Below are positions 46,491-60,003 of a stretch of DNA of 64,000 nt, piece after piece; position 1 is the stretch's first letter, and each line of letters opens with the position of its first letter. The position numbers were made by a program, and so were the translations under genes. Location: contig JAPPUL010000024.1 in NCBI GenBank assembly GCA_026874595.1, positions 62,001-126,000 on the forward strand, in the 5' to 3' direction. The notes below the pieces were generated by a model. The model saw only the letters and a program-made list of their open reading frames with translations. It searched no databases and was not told the DNA's origin. The DNA is from Sipunculus nudus (Eukaryota; Annelida; Sipuncula; Golfingiida; Sipunculidae).

Positions 46491-48677
46491 CCGTTTATTT
46501 ATTCACAAGTTTTTACAAGGAAATGGCCGTGGCCCCCGCTACGCCAATTGATTCATCCGGTCGGCTGCGGGCCTGAATTGACATTTGGCCCGATGGACCC
46601 TACACAAAACGAGCAAACTGCGCTGATTGTCGCTCATACCTACACGTGTCTTTGTCTTACTAAAACGCGTGTCATCGTGCATTCCTGCATGACTCTGTGC
46701 ATTCAGTTTTCCCTCCGTTTATAAAGTTTATATGGACATACTGACAAAGTGACCCAAGACCGAGACCAGATGACTTTACCAGGTTATGGAGAAGACTCAG
46801 AGTAAGAACATAAGCTATAGTTTATGTAATTGAGGCTTTGGGTTTTAGAGATATGGCCAAATTAATGATATGTGTGTGAGGGTCATGTGCAGCGCCCCCT
46901 AGCGGCGAATTCTGGAAAATGAAAAATCGGTTTCGAGATATTAGTGTACGACATAAGATGTAACAGTTTTAAAAGGATTCTTTCAAAACTGTGACCTGTA
47001 GAATGCTATATGTGAGACGCCAGAACCGGTAAGCAGGCGAATTTGATGAAAACTGAGAAACAGACGGACACACTGACAAAGTGACTCAAGATTGAGTCGA
47101 AATGACTACACCAGGATTTAGGAAAGACTCAGAGGATGAAAATAAGCTTTAGTTTATGTAATTTAGGCTCACAGTTTTGGAGATATGGCCAAAACATGAT
47201 ATGTTGGGGAGGTTTGCATACAGCGCCACCTAGCGGCTGCATTCAAAAAATGGAAAAACCGTTTCGAGATAATAGTGTAGGACTTATGATATGTCAGTTT
47301 CAAAATGATTCCTGCAATAATGTGGCCTTTGGCGCAAGATGAATGAAATCACGAAATATCTCTATTCACGAGATATTTTACGAGATACTGCAAGACTTGT
47401 TATGAAATCTTGTAGTACTAGTTGAATGCTACCTGATGCAAAAAACTAGGTCTCTCTAGCTTTAGCACTGACAAAGTTAGAAAAATAAGACCCCTTAATT
47501 TCGAATATCATGACTTTTCCCCCAAAATTTATAACCATGGTTACGGCAAATTTGAGTCAGCTACACACCAGATGACAGGCCTTGGAATGACAATTAAAAT
47601 GAGCTATTGTTGAAGTAGATACAACTAATAGTCACAAAGATATGAAGAAAAAACCGTTTTGATAGGTTTGATGACCTTGACCTTGACCTTTCACTTATTT
47701 TGACCAAAAACAATAAGGCACCTAGAATTTTGGTTGTTTATCATCCCTGAAAGTTTCAAGGTGATTGTGGCAAAATTGTGGCCAGGAGAGTGATGACAAA
47801 CAAACAAATGAGGTTGATACGACCATATTTGACCAAGTGATGAAGAAAAGAAAATTTCGAGGTTTTTCGATGACCTTGTCCTTGACCTATATTGACGAAA
47901 AACGATAGAGCACCTTGCATTTTATTTTTTCGTCATCTCTGTAAGTTTCAAGGTGATTGCGGCAAAACTGTGGCTTGTAGTGTCGTAAATGTGAGACAGA
48001 ACAACAAGGCCGTTGACAAAATTGACAACAACAGAGGAACAGACAGACATACTGACAAGGTGACACATGGCCAGCAAAGGCTGAGCACCCTTTGATATGG
48101 GGAATGGAAAGACGAACAAAATGAGGTAAGAATGAGGTTGATACGACAATTTGTGACAAAGTTTTGAGGAAAATACGGTTTCGAGGTTTTTTGAGGGTCT
48201 TGACCTTGACCTTTGACCTATTTCAATAAAAAACAAAAGACTGCCTAGAATTTTGCTTGTCCATCATCTCTAAAAGTTTCAAGGTTATTGCTGCAAAACT
48301 ATGGCCTGTAGTGTCGTAAATGTCCGAAAGAACAACAAGGCCGTTAAAAAAATTGACAACAACCCTGAAACAGACAGACATACTGACAAGGTGACACAAG
48401 GCCAACAAAGGATCATCATACCAGGATATGGGCAATGGAAAGACGAACAAAATGAGGTAAGAATGAGGTTGATACGACAATTTTTAACCAAGTTATGAGG
48501 AAAATAAAATTTTGAGGTTTTTTGATGACCTTGACCTTAACCGTTTACCTTCATTAACCAAAAACAATAGGGCACCTAGAAATTTAATTCTCCATCATCT
48601 CTGAAAGTTTCAAGGTGATTGTGGCAAAATTGTGGCCAGGAGAGTGCAGACAGACAGACGGACAGACAGACAGACAG

Positions 48678-48716
<39 letters not shown>

Positions 48717-50754
48717 TACGCAACTGAGCAATATGCTTGCCGAAATCTTTGATTCCGGCAAGCAACTAGCTGCAAAAGTCGCGGTGTTATCAGCAGTTAC
48801 GTGAAATCATGTTTTTTTCTCGCTTGACGAGATATAGTACGAGATTTGGCAAGACGAGCAGTTTTATTATGTCAAGACGGCCAAACGTTACGAAATGGCG
48901 AAAACTAGATCCGTCTAGCTGTAAAATCGCCGAGTTATAAGCATTTCCGTGTACTCTCGTGTTTTCTCGTTTGACGAGATATGGTGCAGGATTTGGCCAG
49001 TCTTGTAGATTTGTCATATCAAACTCTCTAAATGTTATGAAATGGCGAAAACTACATCTGTCTAGCTGTAAAAGTTGCCGAGTTATTAGCATTTCTGTGA
49101 AATCTCCTTTTTTATCGTTTGACGAGATATGGTGCGAGATTTGGCCAGTCTTGCAGGTTTGTCATGTCAAGCCGTCCAAATGTTAATGAATGCCAAAAAC
49201 TAGACCTGTCTAGCCGTGAAAGTCGCCGACTTATATGCATTTCTGTGAAATCTCGTTTTTCCACATTTGACCAGATGTAGTGCGAGATTTCGCCAAGTAT
49301 CGCAGTTTTACTATGTCAAGTTGGCCAAATGTTACCAAATGCCAAAAACTAGACCTGAGTAGCTGTAAAAGTCGCCTAGTTATAAGCATTTCCATGATAT
49401 CTCGTTTTTTTCTCGCTTGACGAGATATGGTGCGAGATTTGGCCTGATTTCTTTTCTGGCGTGTCAAGCTGGTCATATGTTATGAAATGCCGAAAACTAG
49501 ACCTGTGTAGCTGTAAAAGTCGCCGAGTTATAAGCATTTCCGTGAAATCTCGGTTTTTCTCGTTTGACGATAAACCGAGCGAAATTTGACGAGACTTGCA
49601 ATTGAATGACTTATAACCAAGGGGAAGCAGCCTTATGCAAAAAACTAGACCCTTGAAACATAAATATTAACCGAGATAGAAGCCAAAAACTGCATATTTT
49701 CAGATCGTCAAGTTTAACCCACAAATTTGGTAACCATGGTAACGGCAGCACACAGCTACATGTGCGGAGGAATAAGCCAATGTTCCTAGTTTAAGATACA
49801 ACGATAAAAATTGTGCCATGTTTAAAATTATTGTAGATATTGCAGAAAAATGATATGTGTTAGTGTTTCAGGTACCACGCCCCCTGGTGGCTATTTCCAA
49901 AAAATGAAAAACTGATTTCGAGATATTTATAAATAACACAAAATATATCAATTTCAAAGCCATTGTTAAAAAAATGCAACCTGTAGGTCATATTTAATGA
50001 AATCTCGAAGACTCTCGTTTGACGAGAAACGGTGCGAGATTTTGCAAGATTTTTGATTGGATCACCGAGAGCTCACCAAGGGCTACAAGATGCAAAAAAT
50101 TGACCTCTCCAGCATAAAAACTGACAGAGTTAGAAGCTGAAAACTGCATATTTTCAAAATTCAAAAGTTTTACCCCAAAAATAGAGAAATCTGGCAATAG
50201 CGCACTTTGGCACCTATGCGCAAAAATAAGCCCATGGTACCCAGTTGAAGGTGCTGTGATGGAAATGGCCCAATGTTTAATAGTTCTGGAGGTATAGCAC
50301 CAAAACAAATTTTCATGTTTTTTCATCTGCAACGCCCCCTGGCGGCCATTTCCAAAATCTGAAAAAACAATTTCGAGATATTCTTGTGTTACATAAAATA
50401 TCTCAGAATCAGTACGATTGCTGCAAATTTGAAAAATATCAGGAAATTCCATGATTTCTCCCTGAAATTGCGTAACCATGGTAACAGCAAATTTAAGTAA
50501 GCTACATGTCAAAAGAAAGGCCAGGTGATGACGAAATAAATGAGCTATTGCAGAAGTGGATAAGCCTATTTATGGCGAAGTTATAGTGCAAAAACCGTTA
50601 ACCATACCTGTCGTGACCTTGACCTTGACCTTTGACCTATTTTAACCAAAAACAATAGGGCACCTAGAAATTATGTTTTTCATCATCCCTGTAAGTTTCA
50701 AGGTGATTGTGGCAAAATTGTGGCCAGGAGAGTGCAGACAAACAAACAAACAGA
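46491..50754. repeat. Unit 4, 5' part (head to block 0)
   Basis: Homologue of 1-4264 at offset 46490. Six 147-150-bp repeats at 48774-49600. Confidence 0.9.
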
Positions 50755-51283
50755 CTAGACGACCATAGGTCGGGACTTGCCGGAAGTAGAAATTAGAAAG
50801 TCAAACTAACAGACAACAAACAGCAGAAAGGCAAAAAACATTTGGAACAGGTCAAATGACCAACCCCTATTGTTTAGAAAACATAAGCACATCTTTATGT
50901 GGTTTTACTGATTTTCAAAAGTCGCAGACGAGTAGACAGACAAACAGACAGACAGACAGAAAAAAAACTCCAGGTGAAGGTCGTGTACTCATGCCATACA
51001 AAATTGAAAGCATGAATAAAATAAGCCACAGTCTATTCGAATAAAAATTCTTCATACTTTGAATTTCATGAATTGTAACCTACATAAGGTCACTATGGTA
51101 AAGGAAGAATATGAAAGAGTAACCAAGAGGATAAACGCATTAAATCTAGTTTCAGATGCTACAATCAAAGTTGTGACACAGTTTATAGTTTTGGAGATAT
51201 GGTACAATAATGGTTACTGCAGCGGCATCTGGGTGGTTATTTTCCAAAATGATAAAAGTAAGCTTCGCGAAATTTTATTAGTA

Positions 51284-51318
<35 letters not shown>

Positions 51319-53652
51319 GATGTATAATTTATATTTAACCCCTACCCCTAATTGCAAACCGGATATCCGTCCCTGATTTGACACACCCAACTGCAAATCG
51401 GATCCGTCCCTGATATTAAAGTTGTGATTGTGCTTACCAGCAACACTATCTCTGCATTCCGTAACATTTGGGGGAGCCTCTCTCTTTGTTTTTTTTTTTT
51501 TTTTTTTTTTTTTAAGGGATTATCCTTTACAACAGGTCATTAAGCTCTCAATGCATTGAAATCCTCAAAGTGCGGCCACACAAAGAATGAAAAGAGGCCA
51601 CCACCAAAAGCACAGGTGGGATCAATCCGGATTGTGTCTTTTCATGGACCATCGCACATCCATAGAACAAAGCTCCAACTGTCAAATGTAATGCCCCTGC
51701 CGACATTTACTATTACATACTGCCATCGCTTATGGTCATGGCAATTGGATGTACTTTTTTTATTTGAAGAAAAACGATGCAAGATTCGAAGAAACTTACA
51801 ATATAATCATATAATGTGACCGAGAATGTTAGACGCTATCAAATGCTGAAAACTATAAGTCTTCCACATAAAAATAACACAATTATAGGCGTTTCTTTGA
51901 ATGGTCCCATGTTCTCGTTTGACAAGAAATGGTGCGAGATATGACGAGATATTCACTTTTATCACTTAAAACTAGTCAAATGATTCTTGAACAATAGAAA
52001 AATAAAATATCTAGCATGAAAATGACCGACATAAAGACATTTGTTTGAAATCTAAAATATTCTCGTTTGGCGGGAGATGATACGAGATGTGGCGAGATTT
52101 GCAGTGTAATCATGTCCAGCTTCTGAAATACTACCAAATGCTGAAAACTACTCCATTTTAGCATTAACCGTGATCAAGTTATAAGCATTTCTGTGAAATC
52201 TCGTAATTTCGCGTTTGGTAAAATCCGAGCGTGATTTGACGAGAATTGCAATGGAATGGCTTAGAACCAAGAGAAAGCAGCCTTATGCTAAAAACTAGAC
52301 CCTTAAAGCATAAATATTAACCGAGATAGAAGCCAAAAACTACATATTTTCAGATCGTCAAGTTTAACCCCAAAATTTGGTAACCATGGTAACGGCAGCA
52401 CAAGGCTATATGTAGGAAGGAATAAGGCAATGATCCTAGTTTTAGATGCGACAAAGAAAATTGTTATATGCTTAATATTTTTTTAGATATTGCGGAAAAA
52501 AGAAAAGTTGTAGTGTTTCCGGTACCACGCCCCCTGGTGGCTATTTTCGAAAAATGAAAAAACAAGTTCGAGATAATACAGAAAAACAGAAAATATGTCA
52601 CTTTTAGAACATAAGCTGTAAAAATGCCACCTCTAAATCGTATTTAATGAAATCTCGAAAAATCTCGTTTGACGAAAAATGGCACGAGATTTTGCGAGAC
52701 TTGCATTAATTTTCCATAGAGCATATAAAATGCTACACAATGCAAAAAACTAGACCTCACTAACTTAAAAAATGAGAAATTTGGAGTGAAATTTTCGAAT
52801 TTTCCAATTTCCCCCCAAAAATACGTTACCATGGTAACAATTGAACGGAAAAATTTGATAGCAATTGGAAAGCTAACATAAAGAGGAGTAAAATGAGCTA
52901 CAGATTATGCGGCTACGATTATTATTGACGAAGATATGAAGAAAATAAAAATTTTAGGTGTTTTGGTGACACTGACCTTGACCTTTCACCGATCATGACC
53001 AAAAACAATAGGCTCCGAGAAGAATCGATTTTACACTTAATGTAAAAGTTTCAGAGCGATTGCTTTAAAATTGTGGCTTGTAGCGCACAGACATACAGAC
53101 AGACAGACAGACAAACAAACAAACAAACTAGACGACCATAGGTCGGGACTTGCCGGAAGTAGAAATTAGAAAGTCAAACTAACAGACAACAAACAGTAGA
53201 AAGGCAAAAAACATTTGGAACAGGTCAAATGACCAACCCCTATTGTTTGGAAAACATAAACACATCTTTATGTGGTTTTACTGAATTTCAAAAGTCGCAG
53301 ACGAGTAGACAGACAAACAGCCAGACAGACAGAAAAAAAAACTCCAGGTGAAGGTCGTGTACTCATGCCATACAAAATTGAAAGCATGAATAAAATAAGC
53401 CACAGTCTATTCGAATAATTCTTCATACTTTGAATTTCATGAATTGTAACCTACACAAGGTCACCATGGTAAGGGAAGAATATGAAAGAGCAACCAAGAG
53501 GATAAACCGTTAAATCTAGTTTCAGATGCTACAATCAAAGTTGTGACACAGTTTATAGTTTTGGAGATATGGTACAATAATGATTACTGCAGCGCCATCT
53601 GGTGGTTATTTTCCAAAATGATAAAAGTAAGCTTCGCGAAATTTTATTAGTA

Positions 53653-53713
<61 letters not shown>

Positions 53714-55531
53714 TTTATATGATGTATAATTTATATTTAACCCCTACCCCCAACTGCAAACCGGATATCCGTCCCTGATTTGACACACCCAACTGCAAAT
53801 CGGGGATCCGTCCCTGATATTATAGTTGTGATTGTGCTTACCAGCAACACTATCTCTGCATTCAGTAACATTTCGGGGAGCCTCTCTCTTTGTTTTTTTT
53901 TTTAAAGGGATTATCCTTTACAACAGGTCATTAAGCTCTCAATGCATTGAAATCCTCAAAGTGCGGCCATACAAACCATGAAAAGAGGCCACCACCAAAA
54001 GCACAGGTGGGATCAATCCGAATTGTGTCTTTTCATGGACCATCGCACATCCATAGAACAAAGCTCCAACTGTCAAATGTAATGCCCCTGCCGACATTTA
54101 CTATCACATACTGCCATCGCCTATGGTCATGGCAATTGGATGTAATTTTTTTATTTGAAGAAAAACGATGCAAGATTTGAAGAAACTTACAATATAATCA
54201 TATAATGTGACCGAGAATGTTAGACGCTATCAAATGCTGAAAACTTTAAGTCTTCCACATAAAAATAACACAATTATAGGCGTTTCTTTGAATGGTCCCA
54301 TGTTCTCGTTTGACAAGAAATGGTGCGAGATATGACGAGACATTCACTTTTGTCACTTAAAACTAGTCAAATGATTCTTGAACAATAGAAAAATAAAATA
54401 TCTAGCATGAAAATGACCGAGATAAAGACATTTGTTTGAAATCTAAAATATTCTCGTTTGGCGGGAGATGATACGAGATGTGGCGAGATTTGCAGTGTAA
54501 TCATGTCCAGCTTCTGAAATGCTTCCAAATGCTGAAAACTACTCCATTTTAGCATTAACCGTGATCAAGCTATAAGCATTTCTGTGAAATCTCGTAATTT
54601 CTCGTTTGGCAATAAACCGAGCGAGATTTGACGAGACTTGCAATTAAATGGCTTAGAACCAAGAGAAAGCAGCCTTATGCAAAAAACTAGACCCTTAAAA
54701 CATAAATATTAACCGAGATAGAAGCCAAAAACTACATATTTTCAGATCGTCAAGTTTAACCCAAAAATTTGGTAACCATGGCAACGGCCGCACAAGGCTA
54801 TATGTCGGATGGAATAAGGCAATGATCCTAGTTTTAGATGCGACAAAAAAAATTGTTATTTGCTTAATATTTTTTAAGATATTGCGGAAAAATGATAAGT
54901 TGTAGTGTTTCCAGTACCACGCCCCCTGGTGGCTATTTTCGAAAAATGAAAAAACAAGTTCCAGATAATACAGAACAACAGAAAATTTGTCACTTTCAGA
55001 ACCTCAGCTGTAAAACTGCGACCTCTAGATCGTATTTAATGAAATCTCGAAAAGTCTCATTTGACGACAAATGGCACGAGATTTTGCGAGACTTGCATTA
55101 ATTTAGCACAGAGCGTATAAAATGCTACACAATGCAAAAAACTAGAGCTCTCTAACTTAAAAATTGAGAAATTTGGAGGGAAATTTTCGAATTTTCTGAT
55201 TTTCCCCCAAAAATACGTTACCATGGTAACCATTGACCGGACATATTTTCTAGCACATGGAAAGCTAACATAATGAGGAATAAAATGAGCTACAGATTTA
55301 GCAGCTACGATTATTATTGACGAAGATATGAAGAAAAATCTGTTTTAAGAGTTTTTGGTAACCCTGACCTTGACCTTTGAACGGTCATGGCCAAAAACAA
55401 TAGGCTCCGAGAAGAACCGATTTTACACTTAATGTAAAATTTTCAGAGCGATTGCTTTAAAATTGTGGCTTGTAGCGCGCAGACATACAGACAGACAAAC
55501 AAACAAACAAACAAACAAACAAACAAACAAA
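50755..55531. repeat. Unit 4, blocks A and B
   Basis: Block A 50755-53127, block B 53128-55531. It shares A at 52501 with unit 3. Private C at 54962 changes the conserved TTCGAGATAA after CTCF-like site 8 to TTCCAGATAA. Confidence 0.9.
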
Positions 55532-55728
55532 CTAGACGACCTGAGGTCGAACGCTTGCCGGAAGTGACCGGAAATAAGACAGCGAAATAGATGGACAGTT
55601 ACTAGGCAGACAGACAGGGAACATTTGGATCTGATCAAATGAAAAACCTCTATCATGGGGAAAACAGTAGCACATATGAATAAGGTCTTGCTGATTTTCA
55701 AAAGTCAAAGAGGAGTAGACAGAGAGAC

Positions 55729-55764
<36 letters not shown>

Positions 55765-57799
55765 GGATAGAGAGACATTAATAGTGTTGTTATTAGTAGC
55801 CATCCTATACAAGATAATCCATTTTTGGACAGAAATAAAAATAAAGGAAGTCCAACTGAATCCTTGGCAGTTCTCCTATTCTTGAGTGCTGGAAATAAGA
55901 AAAGCACTGAAAATGAAACTTGAAGAGTTGAACGTCCAGAATGCCGAAATGCAAGCGAAGCCGCGTTCGTGTTAGACAGAGACCCGACCTCTGGGTAAGG
56001 GAGACGTGACCTTTCATTCCTGGACAAATAGGTCGGCCTGAGGACATCTTCAAGTCTGATGATGGCTTAAATTAGGGCTGTCCTTGAAGAAAAAAGGCAG
56101 TCGGTCAGCCTGCGTCCGGGAATTATAAAATTCCAAGAAGTCCTGCCCATCACGGATTAACTGTAATGTCCCCTTCGTGTAATGTGAAATTTAATATATG
56201 TTAAAAATTGGAATCTTTGGTTAAAAAAGGAAAGCAGGGATTTTTAAGGAGTCTGAAGTAGTAAGTAATAAGATAAAAAATTGTGAGGCCCTAGTTCCGT
56301 GGTGGGTTAGGACTTTATATATAAAACTATTTACTGGCATGAGAAAGGGGTGCTGTCAAATTTTTTGGCGCCTGCCGCACGTTTGTGAATAAAACGGTAC
56401 ACTTGACACGGGCGCGATGGAAATTTAAGAGGAAAGGTAGTAATCCCAAGCCGTAGTTGAGTTGTTTTGACCCCAGAGTTTGCAGTCCTAGCTGAAATAG
56501 GCATGGGACGGGCTCTTTTTTAAACCCGGAACGCCAGAAGAGGCTGGAGATTGAATGAAGGATTGGGCCATTTTTTTATCCGAAAAACCTGGGAATTGAC
56601 AATTAAAAAAAATGACAGGGACCTTCTTAGCCCGTTCCAGCTCAGGGAACGGTCATTAGAATATTGTCGGGAATCCATATTATCCTACCTGTGGGCTGGG
56701 ACGGTCCAGAAAACCGCAATTATACGGGTATCCATAAAATTGTATGTCAATTTTTGTCATTAATAAATACATATACATCTATAACGCGGACAGCTGGAGA
56801 ATTCGCGGAGAATTCATCATGATGATATTATTAAATGTGAGCAAAGGTACAATTTATGTTTTGTATCATATTTCCTTAAGAACCTGTAATTTTGATATCC
56901 TGCATGGTTTTGTTACGGTTTGCACAGTAAACTGTTGAAAAAATATATAGTGTTTAGCGTTTTCGTCTGATGTAAGATCGGTAGTCAATGTTAGCTGGTG
57001 ATCCAGATTGGTGTTAGTGGCAGTCCCACATTGTTTGCGCTGGTTATTATTTCGGTAATTTAACAGTGAATAAATGTCTTTAGAGTAATATAGTGGTAGA
57101 TTTTAAATGATTTTAACGTGTAATTAAAAGTATCATTGCATATAAAATCTCTCCGTGAATTGTCCGGGAATTCCCCGCGTTTACATATAAACGCATTTAC
57201 CAGCCGTATGAATGTTTTTGTCCGCTTTCATAATGTTTGCCGTGCCCCGGACACAAATTTAAGACGAGATGGACTAAACCCCGCCCCTGTAGGATTGTTT
57301 GGACTCTGAAGAAACGAACCCTCGCAGGAAATGCGGTGGGACGGGCTCTTTCTTATTCGATGAACGCTCGAAAAGAGTGGTGAATGATTGAAAAAATAGG
57401 GTCATTTTCACTGTCATCTTGAATAACGGAATAAATATTTTTTTTTAAATTCATAGAGACTTGGTCATCCAATAACAGCAGAAAAAAATGTTCTTTCAAA
57501 TGTTGTGTGGTGTCCATTGTACCCTCGCCCACCGCCGGGATCCAAAGAGAAGCCTGGATTTTACTGCAAAAAAAACACAAACACCCCCCCCCCCAAAAAA
57601 AAAAAACAAAAACAAAAAAACTTTTATTCATTTTATTTTTATTTTTTATTACTGGATGTAATTGAATATCATGGTTTATTTATTGAAAAAATAAGATGCA
57701 ATTCATTGGATGAAAAGAGATTTTATTAAATATATTGATACATGTTTATAACAGTTTGATATTTGATTTTTTTTAATTTATAGACAGACAGTTTGTTAC
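55532..57799. repeat. Unit 4, truncated block and spacer
   Basis: Homologue of 9047-11318 with private substitutions at 56076 and 57287 and a C/A run four bases shorter than in unit 1. No gene seen. Confidence 0.75.
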
Positions 57800-60003
57800 C
57801 TCAAATCTGTACTCATGGTCCAACATGCATGTATTTGGTGTTCTTAGACCCATTTTAGGGTGTATATCCATGATAACAAGATAATATTACCTTGTTCCCA
57901 CCAGCAAACATTTCAAGCCCCCAGAAAGCTGATTTCAGCTGAGGACAGTATATGGCTTATTATACACAGGCAAATAGTGTTTTGGACCACCTCATCTCCA
58001 CCAGACTCATCACACACACCTGGTTTGGCTATCATTGCAATCCATTTACACCCACTGGCTGGAATCTCAAAGCATTGGGTTCAAATCCCTCAGAAAAAAA
58101 ATTAGGGCCAGTTTGAATTTCCAAATCTGGACACAGTGGACATAGATATATACAGAAAAAATCCATTTTTTCCCCTCAAATCTGTACTGATGGTCCCACA
58201 AACCTGGTTTTGGTGTCATTAGGCCCACTAAAGTGTGTATATACAGGGAAACAAGATAATATTACCCTGTTCCCACAAACAAAAATTTCATGCCCCCAGA
58301 AACCTGATTTCAGGCCAGTTTATGCTTATACACAGTCAAATAGGTTCTGGCCCCCCTCATCCCCACAAAACTCAACACACACTCCTGGTTTGGGTATCAT
58401 TGCAATCCATTTACACCCACTGGCTGGCATCACCAAGCATTTGGCTCAACTCCCTCAGAAAAAAAATTAGGGCCAGTTTGAATTTCCAAATCTGGACACA
58501 GTGAACATAGTGATATACAGAGAAAATCCATTTCCCCCCCCCCCTCAAATCTGTACTGATGGTCCCACAAACCTGGTTTTGGTGTCATTAGGCCCAGTTT
58601 AGGGTGTATATACAGGGAAACAAGATAATATTACCCTGTTCCCACAAACAAAAATTTCATGCCCCCAGAAACCTGATTTCAGGCCAGTTTATGCTTATAC
58701 ACAGTCAAATAGGTTCTGGCCCCCCTCATCCCCACAAAACTCAACACACACTCCTGGTTTGGGTATCATTGCAATCCATTTACACCCACTGGCTGGCATC
58801 ACCAAGCATTTGGCTCAACTCCCTCAGAAAAAAAATTAGGGCCTGTTTGAATTCCCAAATCTCGACACAGTGAACATAGTGATATACAGGGAAAATCCAT
58901 TTTTTTTTTACCTCAAATCTGTAATGATGGTCCCTAAAACATGGTTTAGGTGTCATTAGGCCCAATTCAAGGTGTATATACAGGGAAACAAGATAATATT
59001 ACCCTGTTGACACAAACAAGAATTTCAAGCCCCCAGAAAGCTGATTTCAGGCCAGTTTATGCTTATACACAGTCAAATAGGTTCTGGCCCCCCTCATCCC
59101 CACAAAACTCAACACACACTCCTGGTTTGGGTATCATTGCAATCCATTTACACCCACTGGCTGGCATCACCAAGCATTTGGCTCAACTCCCTCAGAAAAA
59201 AAATTAGGGCCAGTTTGAATTTCCAAATCTGGACACAGTGAACATAGTGATATACAGAGAAAATCTATTTCCCCCCCCCCCCTCAAATCTGTACTGATGG
59301 TCCCACAAACCTGGTTTTGGTGTCATTAGGCCCAGTTTAGGGTGTATATACAGGGAAACAAGATAATATTACCCTGTTCCCACAAACAAAAATTTCATGC
59401 CCCCAGAAACCTGATTTCAGGCCAGTTTATGCTTATACACAGTCAAATAGGTTCTGGCCCCCCTCATCCCCACAAAACTCAACACACACTCCTGGTTTGG
59501 GTATCATTGCAATCCATTTACACCCACTGGCTGGCATCACCAAGCATTTGGCTCAACTCCCTCAGAAAAAAAATTAGGGCCTGTTTGAATTCCCAAATCT
59601 CGACACAGTGAACATAGTGATATACAGGGAAAATCCATTTTTCCCCCTCAAATCTGTACTGATAGTCCCACAAACCTGGTTTTGGTGTCATTAGGCCCAG
59701 TTTAGGGTGTATATACAGGGAAACAAGATAATATTACCCTGTTCCCACAAACAAAAATTTCATGCCCCCAGAAACCTGATTTCAGGCCAGTTTATGCTTA
59801 TACACAGTCAAATAGGTTTTGGCCCCCTTCATCTCCACCAGACTCTTCACAAACACCTGGCTTGGGTTTCATTGCAATCCATTCACACCCACTGGCTGGC
59901 ATCTCCAAGCATATAGCTCAACTTCTTCAGAAAAAAATATAGACCACTTTAAAGTTTATCAAATCTGGTTATAGTGGTTTATGCAGAAATCAATTGTTCT
60001 GAT
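57800..60003. repeat. Six-copy ~370-bp minisatellite array (unit 4)
   Basis: Monomer starts 57800, 58175, 58544, 58912, 59282 and 59647. Monomer 3 carries CTCGACACAG at 58861-58870 as monomer 5 does, where monomer 3 of units 1 and 2 has CTGGACACAG. The poly-C before monomer 3 is 11 rather than 16. Confidence 0.93.
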
